NCBI GenBank assembly: GCA_030765065.1
Contig: CM060984.1
Span: 104,265,488-104,329,487 of the forward strand
DNA from: Deroplatys truncata
Lineage: Eukaryota > Arthropoda > Insecta > Mantodea > Mantidae
Length of the DNA: 64,000 nt
Direction of reading: 5' to 3'
The notes below the pieces were generated by a model that saw nothing but the letters and a program-made list of their open reading frames with translations, was not told where the DNA came from and did not search any database. Positions 12,340 through 22,134 of the stretch are shown here, piece after piece. Position numbers and translations under genes: made by a program. The stretch's first letter is position 1; each line of letters begins with the position of its first letter.

Positions 12340-12590
12340 TTTAACTGCTATGGTCCTTAGCGTCCCATTCTATATTGGACGTGAAAGACCGGTAATTTTT
12401 ATCAGGCCTGAGGTTCTTTTACGCGCCGTAAATCTACGACACGGACCACCGGCTTTACTTTCCTTCCGAAGAAAGCTATGCTAAGGAGTTTTACGCCCGT
12501 AAAAAAGGATATCGCCCTCCGCAGGCTTCGAATCCACGACCTCGGGAATCAGAGGCTAGCATGGTAACCACTACATCACACAGAACGACA
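12340..12590 (-). mobile_element. tRNA-derived SINE (family F)
   Basis: On the minus strand the head reads GATGTAGTGGTTACCATG (A box) and GTGGATTCGAAGCC (B box). The body follows with GCGGAGGGCGATATCC, AAAGTAAAGCCG, TCGTAGATTTACGG and AAAAGAACCTCAGGCCTGA. The same body is present at 34680-34865. Confidence 0.65.
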
Positions 12591-13061
12591 AGTTTTAGTC
12601 AATGTGGAATATAAGGATCAAGATGTGGAATACAAGGATAATGAGAATGTGTGTTACTTGTATTGGTTCGTTAAGCTGTCTGTCTTTGGATATCTGCTGT
12701 ATTCTCTTTACAAAAACAAATAAAATAATTTATTGGTTTTTAATCCGGCCAGTCGTTTCCACCGAACAATGGATTTTTGTGTTTAAAGTTATTTATGATT
12801 TGGGACTATATAATCTAAAAGCCAGTTATTTTATGAAGCTAATAAATAGATAATAATAAGGAATAACTTATTAATCATCTGAGAGGAAATTATAGTTTCG
12901 TCTATAGTGCCACGAACATTTGAGACTGAAATGGTCATGTCCTAGTCTTGTAGTATAGTATATAACTATGCTGGTTCAGCAGCGTAGCCAGAAAATTACT
13001 AAGGGGGTTATGTGTAGGGATCCATTTATGAAATAATTTGTACCAATCAAATGAAAAAAAA

Positions 13062-13951
13062 ATCTGATGTGTTACACTCACATGATTTTCTCAAATCTTG
13101 TACAAACTATTTTTACAAACTCTTATTCTCCATCTATTTCATATTAATTGAAATAAACATTTGCAGAAACGATCTTTTGACATGCAAACTGAATTACATT
13201 TTACACATAGCGACCAGTTCTAAAAATGTTTGACTATCGCTTAAGGCATACTATGTTCCCCTTGTTTCGTAATTGCAAGGGCAATATAAAAAGACAGTAG
13301 CCTTTAAGCACAGACATATCTCTTAATAGCTGGTTGCTATGTGCAGCACCAGAAAAATAAATAACGAATTCCCATTTGAAAAAAGTATTAGTGTTGGAAA
13401 ATTTAAGGGAATAACAAGCAATATCTCTAAAATGGTTTATTTAAAAAAATGTATGGAAAATAAATTGTGTATTTTAACGCGATCTAGATTTTTTGTGCAG
13501 TAAAATTTTGTCTCTGTTAAGGTTTACCAGTTATGCAAAAGTCGGTCACAATGAAGAATACTTTTGGAGACATTCCCAGAAAATTCGAGATATACAATTC
13601 ATTTGCCATAAAAATGTCTTAAATTTATGGTATTTTATTCAAAATTGTTACAGCTAGTTTGAGAAAATTAAAGTTTTCGAAAAATGTTCCATGTAAAGGG
13701 TAATCTGGGGTGGGGGAATTTTCTTGAAAACCTTCGTGTCCCATTTCTGGAAGATACTGAACCTAAATACCAAGAGTGGTGTTTATCCGACTGTTCGTTT
13801 CTGAGTTATGCCGTTCACAGACACATACACGGAAATGTTTCCAAAAATGCTTTTTTTGGATTCAGGCGATCTCAAAACATGTATTTCCGGTGAAATCTCG
13901 GTATCGAAAATTTGCAGTACTTCTACTTACTATACATAGTAGAGAAAGTAA
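13062..13951 (-). mobile_element. HLN repeat copy 5, full length with an internal inverted duplication
   Basis: The 3' hairpin end is at the left (TCTGATGTGTTACACTCACA) and the 5' end at the right (TACTATACATAGTAGAGAAAGTAA). A segment around 13200-13265 (CACATAGCGACCAGTTC...TATCGCTTAAGGC...GTTCCCCTTG) is in reverse orientation relative to the rest. It is followed by the normal-orientation version (GCAAGGGCAATAT...GCTGGTTGCTATGTG), so part of the second block is duplicated head to head. Confidence 0.75.
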
Positions 13952-14799
13952 TATGAATAAATTCTGCGTTGAAATATTTAAATAAATCGAAATAAATTTA
14001 AATAAATATTTAAATAAATTAATTCACAGATTAAGGTGCAGCAATTGTAATTAAAATTGCGATGGGATGTTTCGCTAATTCTAAATGGTAAATGTGTGTA
14101 ACATGCGAATTAAGTATGTGTGAAGTATTTTGTATTGCTATAATTTTATTTCCCTACAAAATAGGGTTCTAGTTATGTTCTAAACTGGGAGATATTGCTC
14201 TCATTTGGAAACCACTTAAATTTAGCACTGGAACGAAAACATGACTACGATATCTAAACATGGTTATACTAATGCCATCTCAATTAGTTTCTGTTGCCGT
14301 CACTTTTGTCGATATTGTCTTAGATATGCTGCGTAAATATAACGCTACCAGTGATACGGTTCATCTCATAATAAACAATAAATCTATTTAAGTTAATCAT
14401 TATATGTATTAGGAAGTATCTCGTTCCCGCCAACCTAGAAAAATGCTATTATTTTAACGAAGCAATGTTTGCTATTCATTTTTAGATTTTTTAGTGAGAG
14501 GGGGTGTCCAAACCCAAAACCTCTCCCTAGTTTTGTCCAGCCTCAGTGCTGGATACATATGTACTTAGCAAGTGCTGTTTTTCATTTCTTTAGCGTGGCA
14601 CCGTCGCCTGTAAGTGGCGGTATCTGGTCTGCTTTTGCCTAAGTCAAACCTTAAACGACAGAAACAACGGGCAAGTTTTGCTCTCAGGCATACCCACTTT
14701 ACTCAACTATTTTTTTCAGAGTCCTGCCGTGGAGCTTTGTTACCTGCCGCGGAAAGTGCCCAGTTCCATCACATCCATGAGATTGCGGATTTTAAGTCC
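13952..14799. other. Unassigned stretch
   Basis: It begins with short AAATAAAT repeats and is then AT-rich. From about 14590 to 14800 GC content rises, and a 64-codon plus-strand frame (14614-14808) runs into the SINE that follows. No known motif was found. Confidence 0.4.
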
Positions 14800-15020
14800 C
14801 TGGTATAGGACCGCTGCCCACTCAGCATCGTGAGGAAAGTAAGGAGCTGCGATATGTAGCGATCCCGGTCACGGAGGACAACATTCTGCTTGGGGGATGC
14901 GTGATGCTGGCTAAATCACCTCCCCGTATCGGTTAGATGATCATGCTGTGCGCACGTGGGCGTGAAGCCGGCAGTCGTGTTAGCAGGTTAAGGTCCATTC
15001 ATGGGCTGCAGCGCGACGGG
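14800..15020 (+). mobile_element. SINE family A, 5'-truncated copy
   Basis: It shares with 7198-7505 the order GGTATAGGACC..GCCCACTCA, GGAGCTGCGATATG, GGTCACGGAGG, TTGGGGGATGC, AAATCACCTCCCCGTAT, GATGATCATG and GTGAAGCCGGCAG. The tRNA-like head is absent, as expected for a 5'-truncated retroposed copy. Confidence 0.6.
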
Positions 15021-15404
15021 ATTGTTATTATCTTGTGTTGTTATTTTCCAGCGTAAACCGCTTAAATAACCGTTACGCAGCGTAAATTAATGATCTAAAT
15101 TCCTTTTCGCCTTTTCGCTTCTTTTCTAAGTAACAAAATAGTTCAAACTGTGTTGTATTTTAAGATTAATAGTAACAAATCGAAGGGAAAAAAACTCCTT
15201 TCCTTTGTGTGTGATCTTTGTAGGCCAAACCTTTATTTGCTATATCCTACTGAAGCTTGAAAGAGCTTATGAGTGCGATATGCATATTAGAGATTTTTCC
15301 CCGTAAACTCGTTCTCTGTCTATAATCTAACCGAAATAATAAAAAAATATCCACAATATAGTGACTACAATGATAACATTTGAAGTAACATTATGGTTGT
15401 TTTG

Positions 15405-16376
15405 TTAGCCCCACGTTTGGGAGCCAATTTGCGACGGTATTACTTATAATGTTTGTGTATTTGTGTTTACTTCACGTGGTGAAGCCATTTTGTGACGTGA
15501 TTCTTTATAATGTTTGTTAGCTCCATCTGGTGTTAGCAATTTGCGGCAGTATTAGTGTTTGCTTGAAAGAATGCTACTGTTATTTTATTTAATTTTTGTT
15601 CACTGTCCTCCGGCTAGCTATGATCTTTTGGTCGAGCATTTCTCTTTATACAGGTTGTGTAAACGGAAAGGAGTCATTTATCCAAAGATAACACTGATGA
15701 AGGAATTTGTTTTACACTTTTTATTGTCGAACACTTTCACTATCACATTTACACATTGATCTTGACACTCGCCAAACTGAAACTGTTATAATAACTTCTT
15801 TACTAATCACTCTTAATTCGCGTACTTCAACTTTTTGTATAATTAACTTTATAACACTTCAGATTATTCATAACTCTGCTACGTGTAACCTGCGAATCGA
15901 TAGCCTATGTGAGGTATAATGGACTGGAGCCGACGTGTAACGTACAAATATTTTCGATGAACTGACGAACTGACGGACTCTACCTCTAACCTAGCCTTTT
16001 ATACTCCTACACCCCGATATGCCTAAAGATTATAACTGAGTTGCAATTGGCTAATAAAACGCGCCAACATTAGCGTCTATTTTATATCCAATGAAAATTA
16101 TGAATACATATGCTCTAGGTATAATGTTCCAGCAAATTCTAAAGGAAAACGCGCCAACATTACGTAACTTCCTCGTCTCTAATAATGATAAACAGCTCAC
16201 CCCCTCGCTGCATTATTGCACGCTATTATTGTCAGTTTCAGTAAGGCAGTATAAACCCACTTCTCAACAATAATTACAATCAACAAACATCTCAAATCAA
16301 TGTCACACAAAAATGCATATTCATACTATAATCATTCTTTACATTTAAATAATTTGATAAAAATTACTGCATCACA
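15405..16376 (-). mobile_element. LTR of retrotransposon family LTR-B with triplicated PBS-proximal segment
   Basis: It pairs with 44040-44885 (shared GTCCTCCGGCTAGCTAT, GTAAACGGAAAGGAGT, AAGATAACACTGAT, ACGCGCCAACATTAGCGTC, CATATGCTCTAGG, CCCCCTCGCT, TGTCAGTTTCAGT). On the minus strand it starts near 16376 with TGTGATGCAGTA and runs to about 15560. The left edge reads AGCCCCACGTTTGGGAGCCA, close to the reverse complement of a tRNA-Lys primer-binding site. That PBS-like segment recurs, altered, two more times before 15561. No internal retroelement coding region adjoins it. It is an old isolated LTR, and its superfamily is undetermined. Confidence 0.6.
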
Positions 16377-16426
16377 TTTACACTGAATTAAAGAGAAAAT
16401 TCAAATTTACAAGAGTGCAAAAAAAA

Positions 16427-17473
16427 ACTGATGTGAAACGTTCACATGACATTCCCTACCCTCTATCTTTATTTGTGGATATACAAACTCTTCTTACCAA
16501 AGCTTATTCTATCTACTACTTTTTAATCCAAATAGCTACAGTACACATTACGGTTGGTCGCGTAGCTCAGTTGGTAAAGCTCCTGCCTGCTATGCGATGG
16601 ATTTCGGTTTCAAACTCCGGCTGGAGGGTAGAAATTTTTTTGTAGCCAGGATCATTGCCTATCCTCCCCAGAGTCTATGAAGTATGAATGAGAGTGTAAA
16701 TGTGAGTGTAATTTAATGATTAAAATACCCAAAGGGCAAAAAACCCAACGAAAAGCGAATACGAGTTAACACCATTGCCTTATGTAATAAGTTTGAAAGG
16801 AAAGACCGCCGATAAGACCTATGTAGTTAAAGGCGAGGTATAAATGGAACTCTGAAAACAATACACATTCCGTTATAGATAAAGGGAACAGCTATAGTCA
16901 AATGTTTAAGAACAGCTATATGCTGGCCTTAACATTCCACACTGTTTCCATGCAATCGCGAGAAACAGCTGAATGTTGACAGCACTTTAAAATAACAACA
17001 GAGTATTGAAGAACTCAAATCTTTAATAAAGAATACCTTACGTTTTCGTCTTTCGCATAACGTTTACCAGTTAGATATGCAAGTTTATGCAGAATTTCTT
17101 CCGAATGAGGAGGAATCCAAAGGCTATTCGTAAAACATTCCAGATATACATTTTATCTGTCATGTAAATATCTTTCATTTATGGTATTTTAATCAAAATC
17201 GTTAGTCACTTTTTAGAAACTAAAAATTTTCCAAAACTTTTCCATGTAAAGGGTAGTTGGGGTTTGGGGAATTTTCTTGGGAACCCTTGTGTAGCATCTT
17301 TGGAAGATGCTGAACCTAAATACCAAGTTTAGTGTCTGTCTGGCCTTTCGTTTTTGAGTTATGCTGTTCACACAGGCAGCCTCAAAACATCATTTCCAGT
17401 GAAATCCCGGATCGAATTTTTGGGAGGAATACAACACCTTCTCTACCTACTATGCACGTAGTAGAGAAAGTAA
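16427..17473 (-). mobile_element. HLN repeat copy 6, older, split by a SINE
   Basis: It has the older-class 3' end at the left (CTGATGTGAAACGTTCACATGACATTCCCTACCCTC) and the 5' end at the right (CTACTATGCACGTAGTAGAGAAAGTAA). The element is interrupted at 16555-16861 by a tRNA-SINE. Its own sequence resumes at CATTCCGTTATAGATAAAGGGAA. Confidence 0.75.
16555..16861 (+). mobile_element. tRNA-derived SINE (family B) inserted in HLN copy 6
   Basis: The head is strongly tRNA-like: GGTCGCGTAGCTCAGTTGGT (A box TAGCTCAGTTGG) and GGTTTCAAACTCC (B box), at normal tRNA spacing. A body of about 230 bp follows (GCCAGGATCATTGCCTATCC, CCCAAAGGGCAAAAAACCC). It is bounded by an imperfect duplication of HLN sequence, TACACATTACGG at 16542-16553 and TACACATTCCG at 16862-16872. 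This supports insertion by retroposition after the HLN copy was in place. Confidence 0.75.
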
Positions 17474-18108
17474 AAATGTCACATTTTAGCAATGTTCACC
17501 ATTTAATCTCCCCTTAAACGACAATTTACTGCAGATAAACGCGCTGTAAATGTCTAATGCTGCAAGATAAAACATTAGAACACAACAGAATACAATAGTG
17601 ATATTATGAACTTGTTTGCTTTTAGCCTGAGCCGCAGGGTACTTGCAACTTTTCTACTTACTGGAAACTTTTCCCTTACCTCATTAGCACCACACTCATT
17701 AAGGGCTTTTATGCTTCCATATGAACACGTATCTCATGTTTGTAATTACATTCCGTGGAGTAATGCACGGAATATATTAATGTTGCTTCCATGAGCAATA
17801 TATTAACCTACTTACGTTTGTTTGAAAAAAGAAGGCGCCACAGCCTTAATGGCACAGCCACCCGATTTGTAATCTGGTTGGGTAAGCGCACGAGTATTCG
17901 TGCCATTAATGGATTTCAAACGATGAAACCAATTTCCAGCCATCTAAAATATCAAACGCTGTTATAGCTAATTTGCTTTGCAGATGTGTACACGTTTATG
18001 TTCGAAATGCGTATTTGCATTTTATTTTCATGTACTTTTTTATTATTTTCATTATCTATGCTTTAGAAACCCTTCAATTTTTAATTTTCCTAGCAGCTAT
18101 TGGACTAA
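17474..18108. other. Unassigned stretch around the tRNA-like relic
   Basis: Apart from the tRNA-like piece I see only AT-rich DNA with two 62-codon frames (17606-17794 and 17973-18161, plus) of no recognisable content. Confidence 0.4.
17829..17910 (+). mobile_element. tRNA-like relic (tRNA-Thr-like) or SINE head
   Basis: GGCGCCACAGCCTTAATGGC, CCCGATTTGTAATCTGG and GCACGAGTATTCGTGCC fall in tRNA order. TTTGTAA would be the anticodon loop of a tRNA-Thr (TGT). The anticodon stem has two mismatches and the acceptor stem is not closed, so this is not a functional tRNA gene. It is more likely a SINE head or a decayed tRNA. Confidence 0.4.
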
Positions 18109-18250
18109 GTAAAGAAAGTATTCCATTTCACATTTCGAAAGCAAGATTTCATCGTAAATAATCACATTGAGGTCCTCTGAATCAGATAAAGAAGCATTTT
18201 AGAAAACGATACATGCCTGCGCGTGTGTGTGTAGCTTAAAAACGAATGGA
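18109..18250 (+). mobile_element. HLN fragment (copy 7, left block only)
   Basis: AAAGAAAGTATTCC, GCAAGATTTCATCG, TTGAGGTCCTCTGAATC and GCATTTTAGAAAACGATAC match the first block of HLN. It ends at GTGTGTGTG and a remnant of the following AACAGCATAACTTAAAAACG. Confidence 0.5.
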
Positions 18251-18475
18251 ACTTACTAAGACTATTCCGTGAATAAAATGTAACACATTCTATAAACAAT
18301 AATCACTATCTTAATTGTGATCTTTAAAGTCAGATCACAAATTGTGCCAGCTGTAAGATCAGGCAATCTAAATGAACGAACAATCGAATGTGTTACGGAA
18401 TACAAACCAGTGCTACTAACATGGAATGAGAAAATGGTTAACCTCAAAATTAAGTTAACACATTAAAGACACTTT

Positions 18476-18629
18476 TTACTTTCTATACTACGTATAGTAA
18501 AGGGGAAGCACTGTATTCCACCCAAAAATTCGATACCGAGATTTCACAGGAAATACATGTTTTGAGGTGCACTGAATGCATATAAAGCATTTTTGGAAAC
18601 ATGTCCGTGTGTGTGTCTGCCTGTGTGTG

Positions 18630-18660
<31 letters not shown>

Positions 18661-19138
18661 TATGGCAAATGAATTGTATATCTTGAATTTTCTGGGAATG
18701 TCCCCAAAAGTATTCTTCATTGTGAACGACTTTTGCGTAAGTGTAAACCATAAGAGATAGACAAAATATTATTATACACAAAATGCAGATCGCGTTAAAA
18801 TACACAATTTGTCATTTATTTTGGTTGAGTGAACCATCTTTGAGATATTACTTGTTATTCCCTTAAATTTTCCAATACTTACACTTTTTCTCAAATGCGA
18901 ATTCGTTATTAATTTTTTTTTTGTCCTGGTAATTGAAAGAGAATGGAATACTCCACATAGCAACCCGCTCTTAAATTATTTTACTATCACTTAAAGCCCA
19001 CCAATTCCCCTTGCATCTACAAGAAAATTAGCAATAAGATTAACATCTCGATTAACATGAAGCTAATGGAGAATAAGCGTTTGTAAAAAGTAGTTTGTAC
19101 AAGAGTAGAGAAAGTCATGTGAGTGTAACACATCAGAT
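18476..19138 (+). mobile_element. HLN repeat copy 8, deleted at the microsatellite
   Basis: The left end is intact (TTACTTTCTATACTACGTATAGTA) and the right end is intact with hairpin (GTCATGTGAGTGTAACACATCAGA). The microsatellite is long and mixed (GT, GCGC, GT; about 18606-18660) and is followed directly by TATGGCAAATGAATTG. The normal CTGTGAACAGCATAACTC...TTTTGATTAAAAT segment of about 200 bp has been lost precisely at the repeat. Confidence 0.8.
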
Positions 19139-19370
19139 TTTTTTAAAGAAAACAATGTATTTTGAATCTGACATTTTTTGAATACACATTGATTAAAAAC
19201 ACAATTTTTTAAAAGTTGAAAGTTTAAGGAATCTGCTGGTTTTCGATAGTGACAACTTTAATTGAAGTTGAGGTATAGCAATTTGTAATTCCTCCATATT
19301 TGATGAACAGTGAATTGATTTGTCTGCAGACATGGCTTCAGTGCAGATGCGTTGGCTTGATCTGTTATTT

Positions 19371-19898
19371 TTCACTTTATCTACCACGTACTAAATATGC
19401 ATAGTACGTACTACACTCACCTTAAAGACATGTTTTTGGGACCCCTTAATCCAAAAAAAGACATTTTTAGAAAATGTTCTTGTGTGTGTCTGTGAACAGA
19501 ATAACTTAAAAACGAGAAGGCGGATCAACTTAACTTTTTGTTGAACCTGGTTTTAGGTTCAGTACCATCCACAGATGAGATACAAAGATTTTCAAGAAAA
19601 TTCCAAACCAAACTATCCCTTACATGGAAAATGTTTTTGAATTTTTTTATTTTCTAAAAGAATGGCTCTAACGATTTTGATTACAATACTGTATATTAAA
19701 GATATTTACATGAAAAATAGAATTTTCTGGGAATAATCTACGAATTCCTCTTCTTTCAGAATAATTTTGTATAATCCTGTATAATTAGTAAACGTTTCTG
19801 CAAATGTTTATCTCGATTAATACGAAGTAGTAGAGAATAAGTATTTGTAAAAATAGTTTGTACAAGGGTAGGGAAAGTCATGTGAGTGTAATACATCA
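19371..19898 (+). mobile_element. HLN repeat copy 9, internally deleted
   Basis: It starts TTCACTTTATCTACCACGTACT and ends GGTAGGGAAAGTCATGTGAGTGTAATACATCA. The middle jumps from the TTTTGTATAA...GTAAACG region to TTTCTGCAAATGTTTATCTCGATTAA, so about 250 bp of the second block is missing. Confidence 0.7.
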
Positions 19899-20234
19899 CA
19901 ATGTTTTTATGCATTCTACAGATTAAACCCTATTTTATAGTTTTGGTTTTGGGTTTACAATTTAAAAATAATTAAACTAGTACAGTTATTTACATTTTAC
20001 AATGTTCTGTGGATGTGATGAATAAGTTTTATAAAATACTTATAACAACATCTTCCACTATCTTTTATACAATGGGTTTATAAATTGGTTTAAATGAAGT
20101 TTAAATGAAGTTTCAAACAAACATTTAGCTTTGATTGTTACCTAACCGTCATCCGTTTGAGAATTCTTTATCATACACTTCGTATTACATGATGTTTGTA
20201 ACATGAATACAAATATAATATTCCGTAATGCATT

Positions 20235-20257
20235 AGTAGTAATAATAATAATAATAC
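20235..20257 (+). repeat. (TAA)n microsatellite
   Basis: Short run of about seven ATA/TAA units. Confidence 0.8.
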
Positions 20258-20300
20258 CAACAACAATTGCACGACTGACACGACACAGACTGTATGAATA

Positions 20301-20469
20301 CACTAGACCAAGGGTGGCGAAAACAATTCCTTCCGCGTGTCACCAAATATGCAACACGCACTGCATCACTCACAGCACGTGTAAAACAAAGGGACGGTTG
20401 CAGAGAGGGAACGGCGCCTGCGAGTCAAAATAACTCGCGAAGCACTTTTTCGCCACCTCTGCACTAGAC
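20301..20469 (-). mobile_element. hAT-type MITE with 8-bp target duplication
   Basis: The element is 20309-20461 (153 bp) with terminal inverted repeats CAAGGGTGGCGAAAAC and CAGAGGTGGCGAAAAA. It is flanked by an exact direct repeat CACTAGAC (20301-20308 and 20462-20469). An 8-bp duplication and CA-starting termini fit the hAT superfamily. It is internally related over its whole length to the element at 54199-54358, which lies in the opposite orientation. No coding sequence is present. Confidence 0.85.
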
Positions 20470-20536
20470 AATTCACTAATCACATGATCTCTTACACTGC
20501 TATAGGTAATCTAGTCCAAAGCAGCCTTCGAAGACA

Positions 20537-20941
20537 TTATGCTACCCAAACAAGGCGGCCCCAGGAGAAGAAGGTTTCTCGTGTAACATACTCGTGCAAC
20601 TGCGCCGAGATGGGCGACTGCTTCTGTGTCTGGTCACAATGACGAAGAGCAAGAAACTGGACTACGAACTGACGACCAAGCAGATTTTGTGAGACACCTA
20701 GAATAGACCAAACGACCCGGGAGTATTCGTCTTTGGTAAGAGCCACATTAAATCCGACGCCCTTCCCGTTGGGGAATGAGCACCTGACCTGCCTGACGAT
20801 TTGCTCCGACAAGAATCTATTGTATACAGACAGGGTGGACCATTTAAGTTGAGACTGTACAATATCTCCAAAACTAAGCGTAGTAGAAAGAAACGTCTTT
20901 AATAGCAGTTGCTTGATATTATGGGCGAAAGTAAATGTCAT
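20537..20941 (-). other. 134-codon open frame of unknown nature crossing a MITE edge
   Basis: The frame begins inside the inverted-repeat MITE (20825-21183) and continues about 290 bp into the flank (20537-20825). Because it crosses the element boundary, the full frame is unlikely to be a real protein. The flanking part is less AT-rich than the surroundings and stays open, so a decayed exon or transposon piece there is possible. I recognise no motif. Confidence 0.2.
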
Positions 20942-21183
20942 TAGTTGTATTCTATTTCGAGGGCGTTGTGATGGTCATTTTGGGGTCAATTTAATTTCAT
21001 CATGTTAGTATTTAAAAATTATTTTGACCCTAGAATGACTAGCATAACGTCCTCCAAACAAAACCCGAACAATGTCATTTACTTTCCCCCATAATATCAA
21101 GCAACTTTTATTGAAGACATTTCTTTCTACATCGCTTAGTTTGGAGATATTGAACAGTCTCAACTTAAATGGTCCACCCTGTA
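20825..21183. mobile_element. MITE with long terminal inverted repeats (Tc1/mariner-like ends)
   Basis: The left arm 20831-20945 (CAGGGTGGACCATTTAAGTT...) and the right arm 21065-21181 (...AACTTAAATGGTCCACCCTG) are inverted copies of each other over about 115 bp with few differences. About 120 bp of unrelated DNA separates them. The ends read CAGGGTGG next to TA on both sides (the left side has a small CAGA insertion), as in Tc1/mariner elements. It could form a long hairpin if transcribed. Confidence 0.75.
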
Positions 21184-21768
21184 TACTTGTACAACCACCT
21201 ATTGAAGTAGATTAGCCACTGCATTTAGACTAATGCTTCTCAACGTAGACATGTCCACTAAACTTGCACGAATATTACTTTTAGGCATAGTAATCATAGA
21301 CATTTGTACTAATATTAAAACACGACTAACTACCAGGAATTGCTCAAGTCATTTGTCATGTGCAATTTCTGGTGCGTAATCCAGGACGCGCTCGTATGCA
21401 CTATTTGTCTTTCACAGACTAACCGGATTGCTATGCGGTACCCGACTAAAATGCATGGATACACACATATTACTGCGTACTAACATACAAATAAGTATCG
21501 GATGGTGAACCCACACTTTCAGCTTCGAAAGGAGTTGGGGTAAGGACGTAACCGTCTTTTTCTGTCCCCCAAAACTAACAATAATTAAGCATACAAAACT
21601 AAACCAGGTGGCCTCCATGGAGCAGAAAGATTAATTTTGAACAGAAAAGTTTATATGGAATTATTGTGAAATAATACAAACTTACAAGAAACATTTTAGG
21701 TCCACAAGTCATAGGTAAACATGCGGACTCAAAAGTAAAATGAAATAAATTCATTCATATTCAGTGAC
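21184..21768. other. Unassigned stretch
   Basis: No supported feature. A 68-codon minus-strand frame (21412-21618) has no recognisable motif. Confidence 0.4.
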
Positions 21769-22103
21769 ATGAAACGAAGGTTGAAATTTTATGGACATCT
21801 TAAAGAAATAAACTTAAACAGGCTCATGAAGCAAATAATGGAATTCTATGTAAATAGAAGTGAGCGCAAGAAGATACTGTGAAATGGACTGATGAAGTAA
21901 AATGACAAATTGGTAGTAATTACTCAAGAAGATATCCTAAAGAGAGATATCTTTAGAATCAAAGTCTTGAACTTAATTATCAAGTTGACCAAGTGGACAT
22001 CGAAGAAAAGAACTGGAACATGGACAGACGAGAGAAAAAAGCCCACAGAAAAAGAATGAGAGAACTATGCATTCAAAGGAAAAAAGAAACGTATTTTGCT
22101 TAG
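21769..22103 (+). pseudogene. LINE ORF2 C-terminal fragment (non-LTR retrotransposon)
   Basis: The frame from 21769 reads MKRRLKFYGHLKEINLNRLM and, near its end, RTGTWTDERKKAHRKRM-like sequence followed by a stop at 22101-22103. These two motifs resemble the extreme C terminus of animal LINE ORF2 proteins, downstream of the reverse transcriptase. There are internal stops at about 21880 and 21898 and a one-base shift in an A run near 22035. It is a dead, 5'-truncated insertion. It lies immediately upstream of an HLN copy. The LINE clade cannot be assigned from this piece. Confidence 0.6.
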
Positions 22104-22134
22104 TCCTGTATGGGCTCATTCGTAAAAAAAAAAA

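Noticed and set aside
16555-16630. Functional tRNA gene
   Set aside because: A and B boxes are good, but the cloverleaf does not close (acceptor and anticodon stems mismatch), and a SINE body follows directly.
17829-17910. tRNA-Thr gene
   Set aside because: Anticodon stem mismatches and an unpaired acceptor stem; best seen as a relic.
18488-18805. 105-codon frame with alternating His/Thr/Arg/Ala
   Set aside because: It is HLN sequence plus the GT/GC microsatellite.
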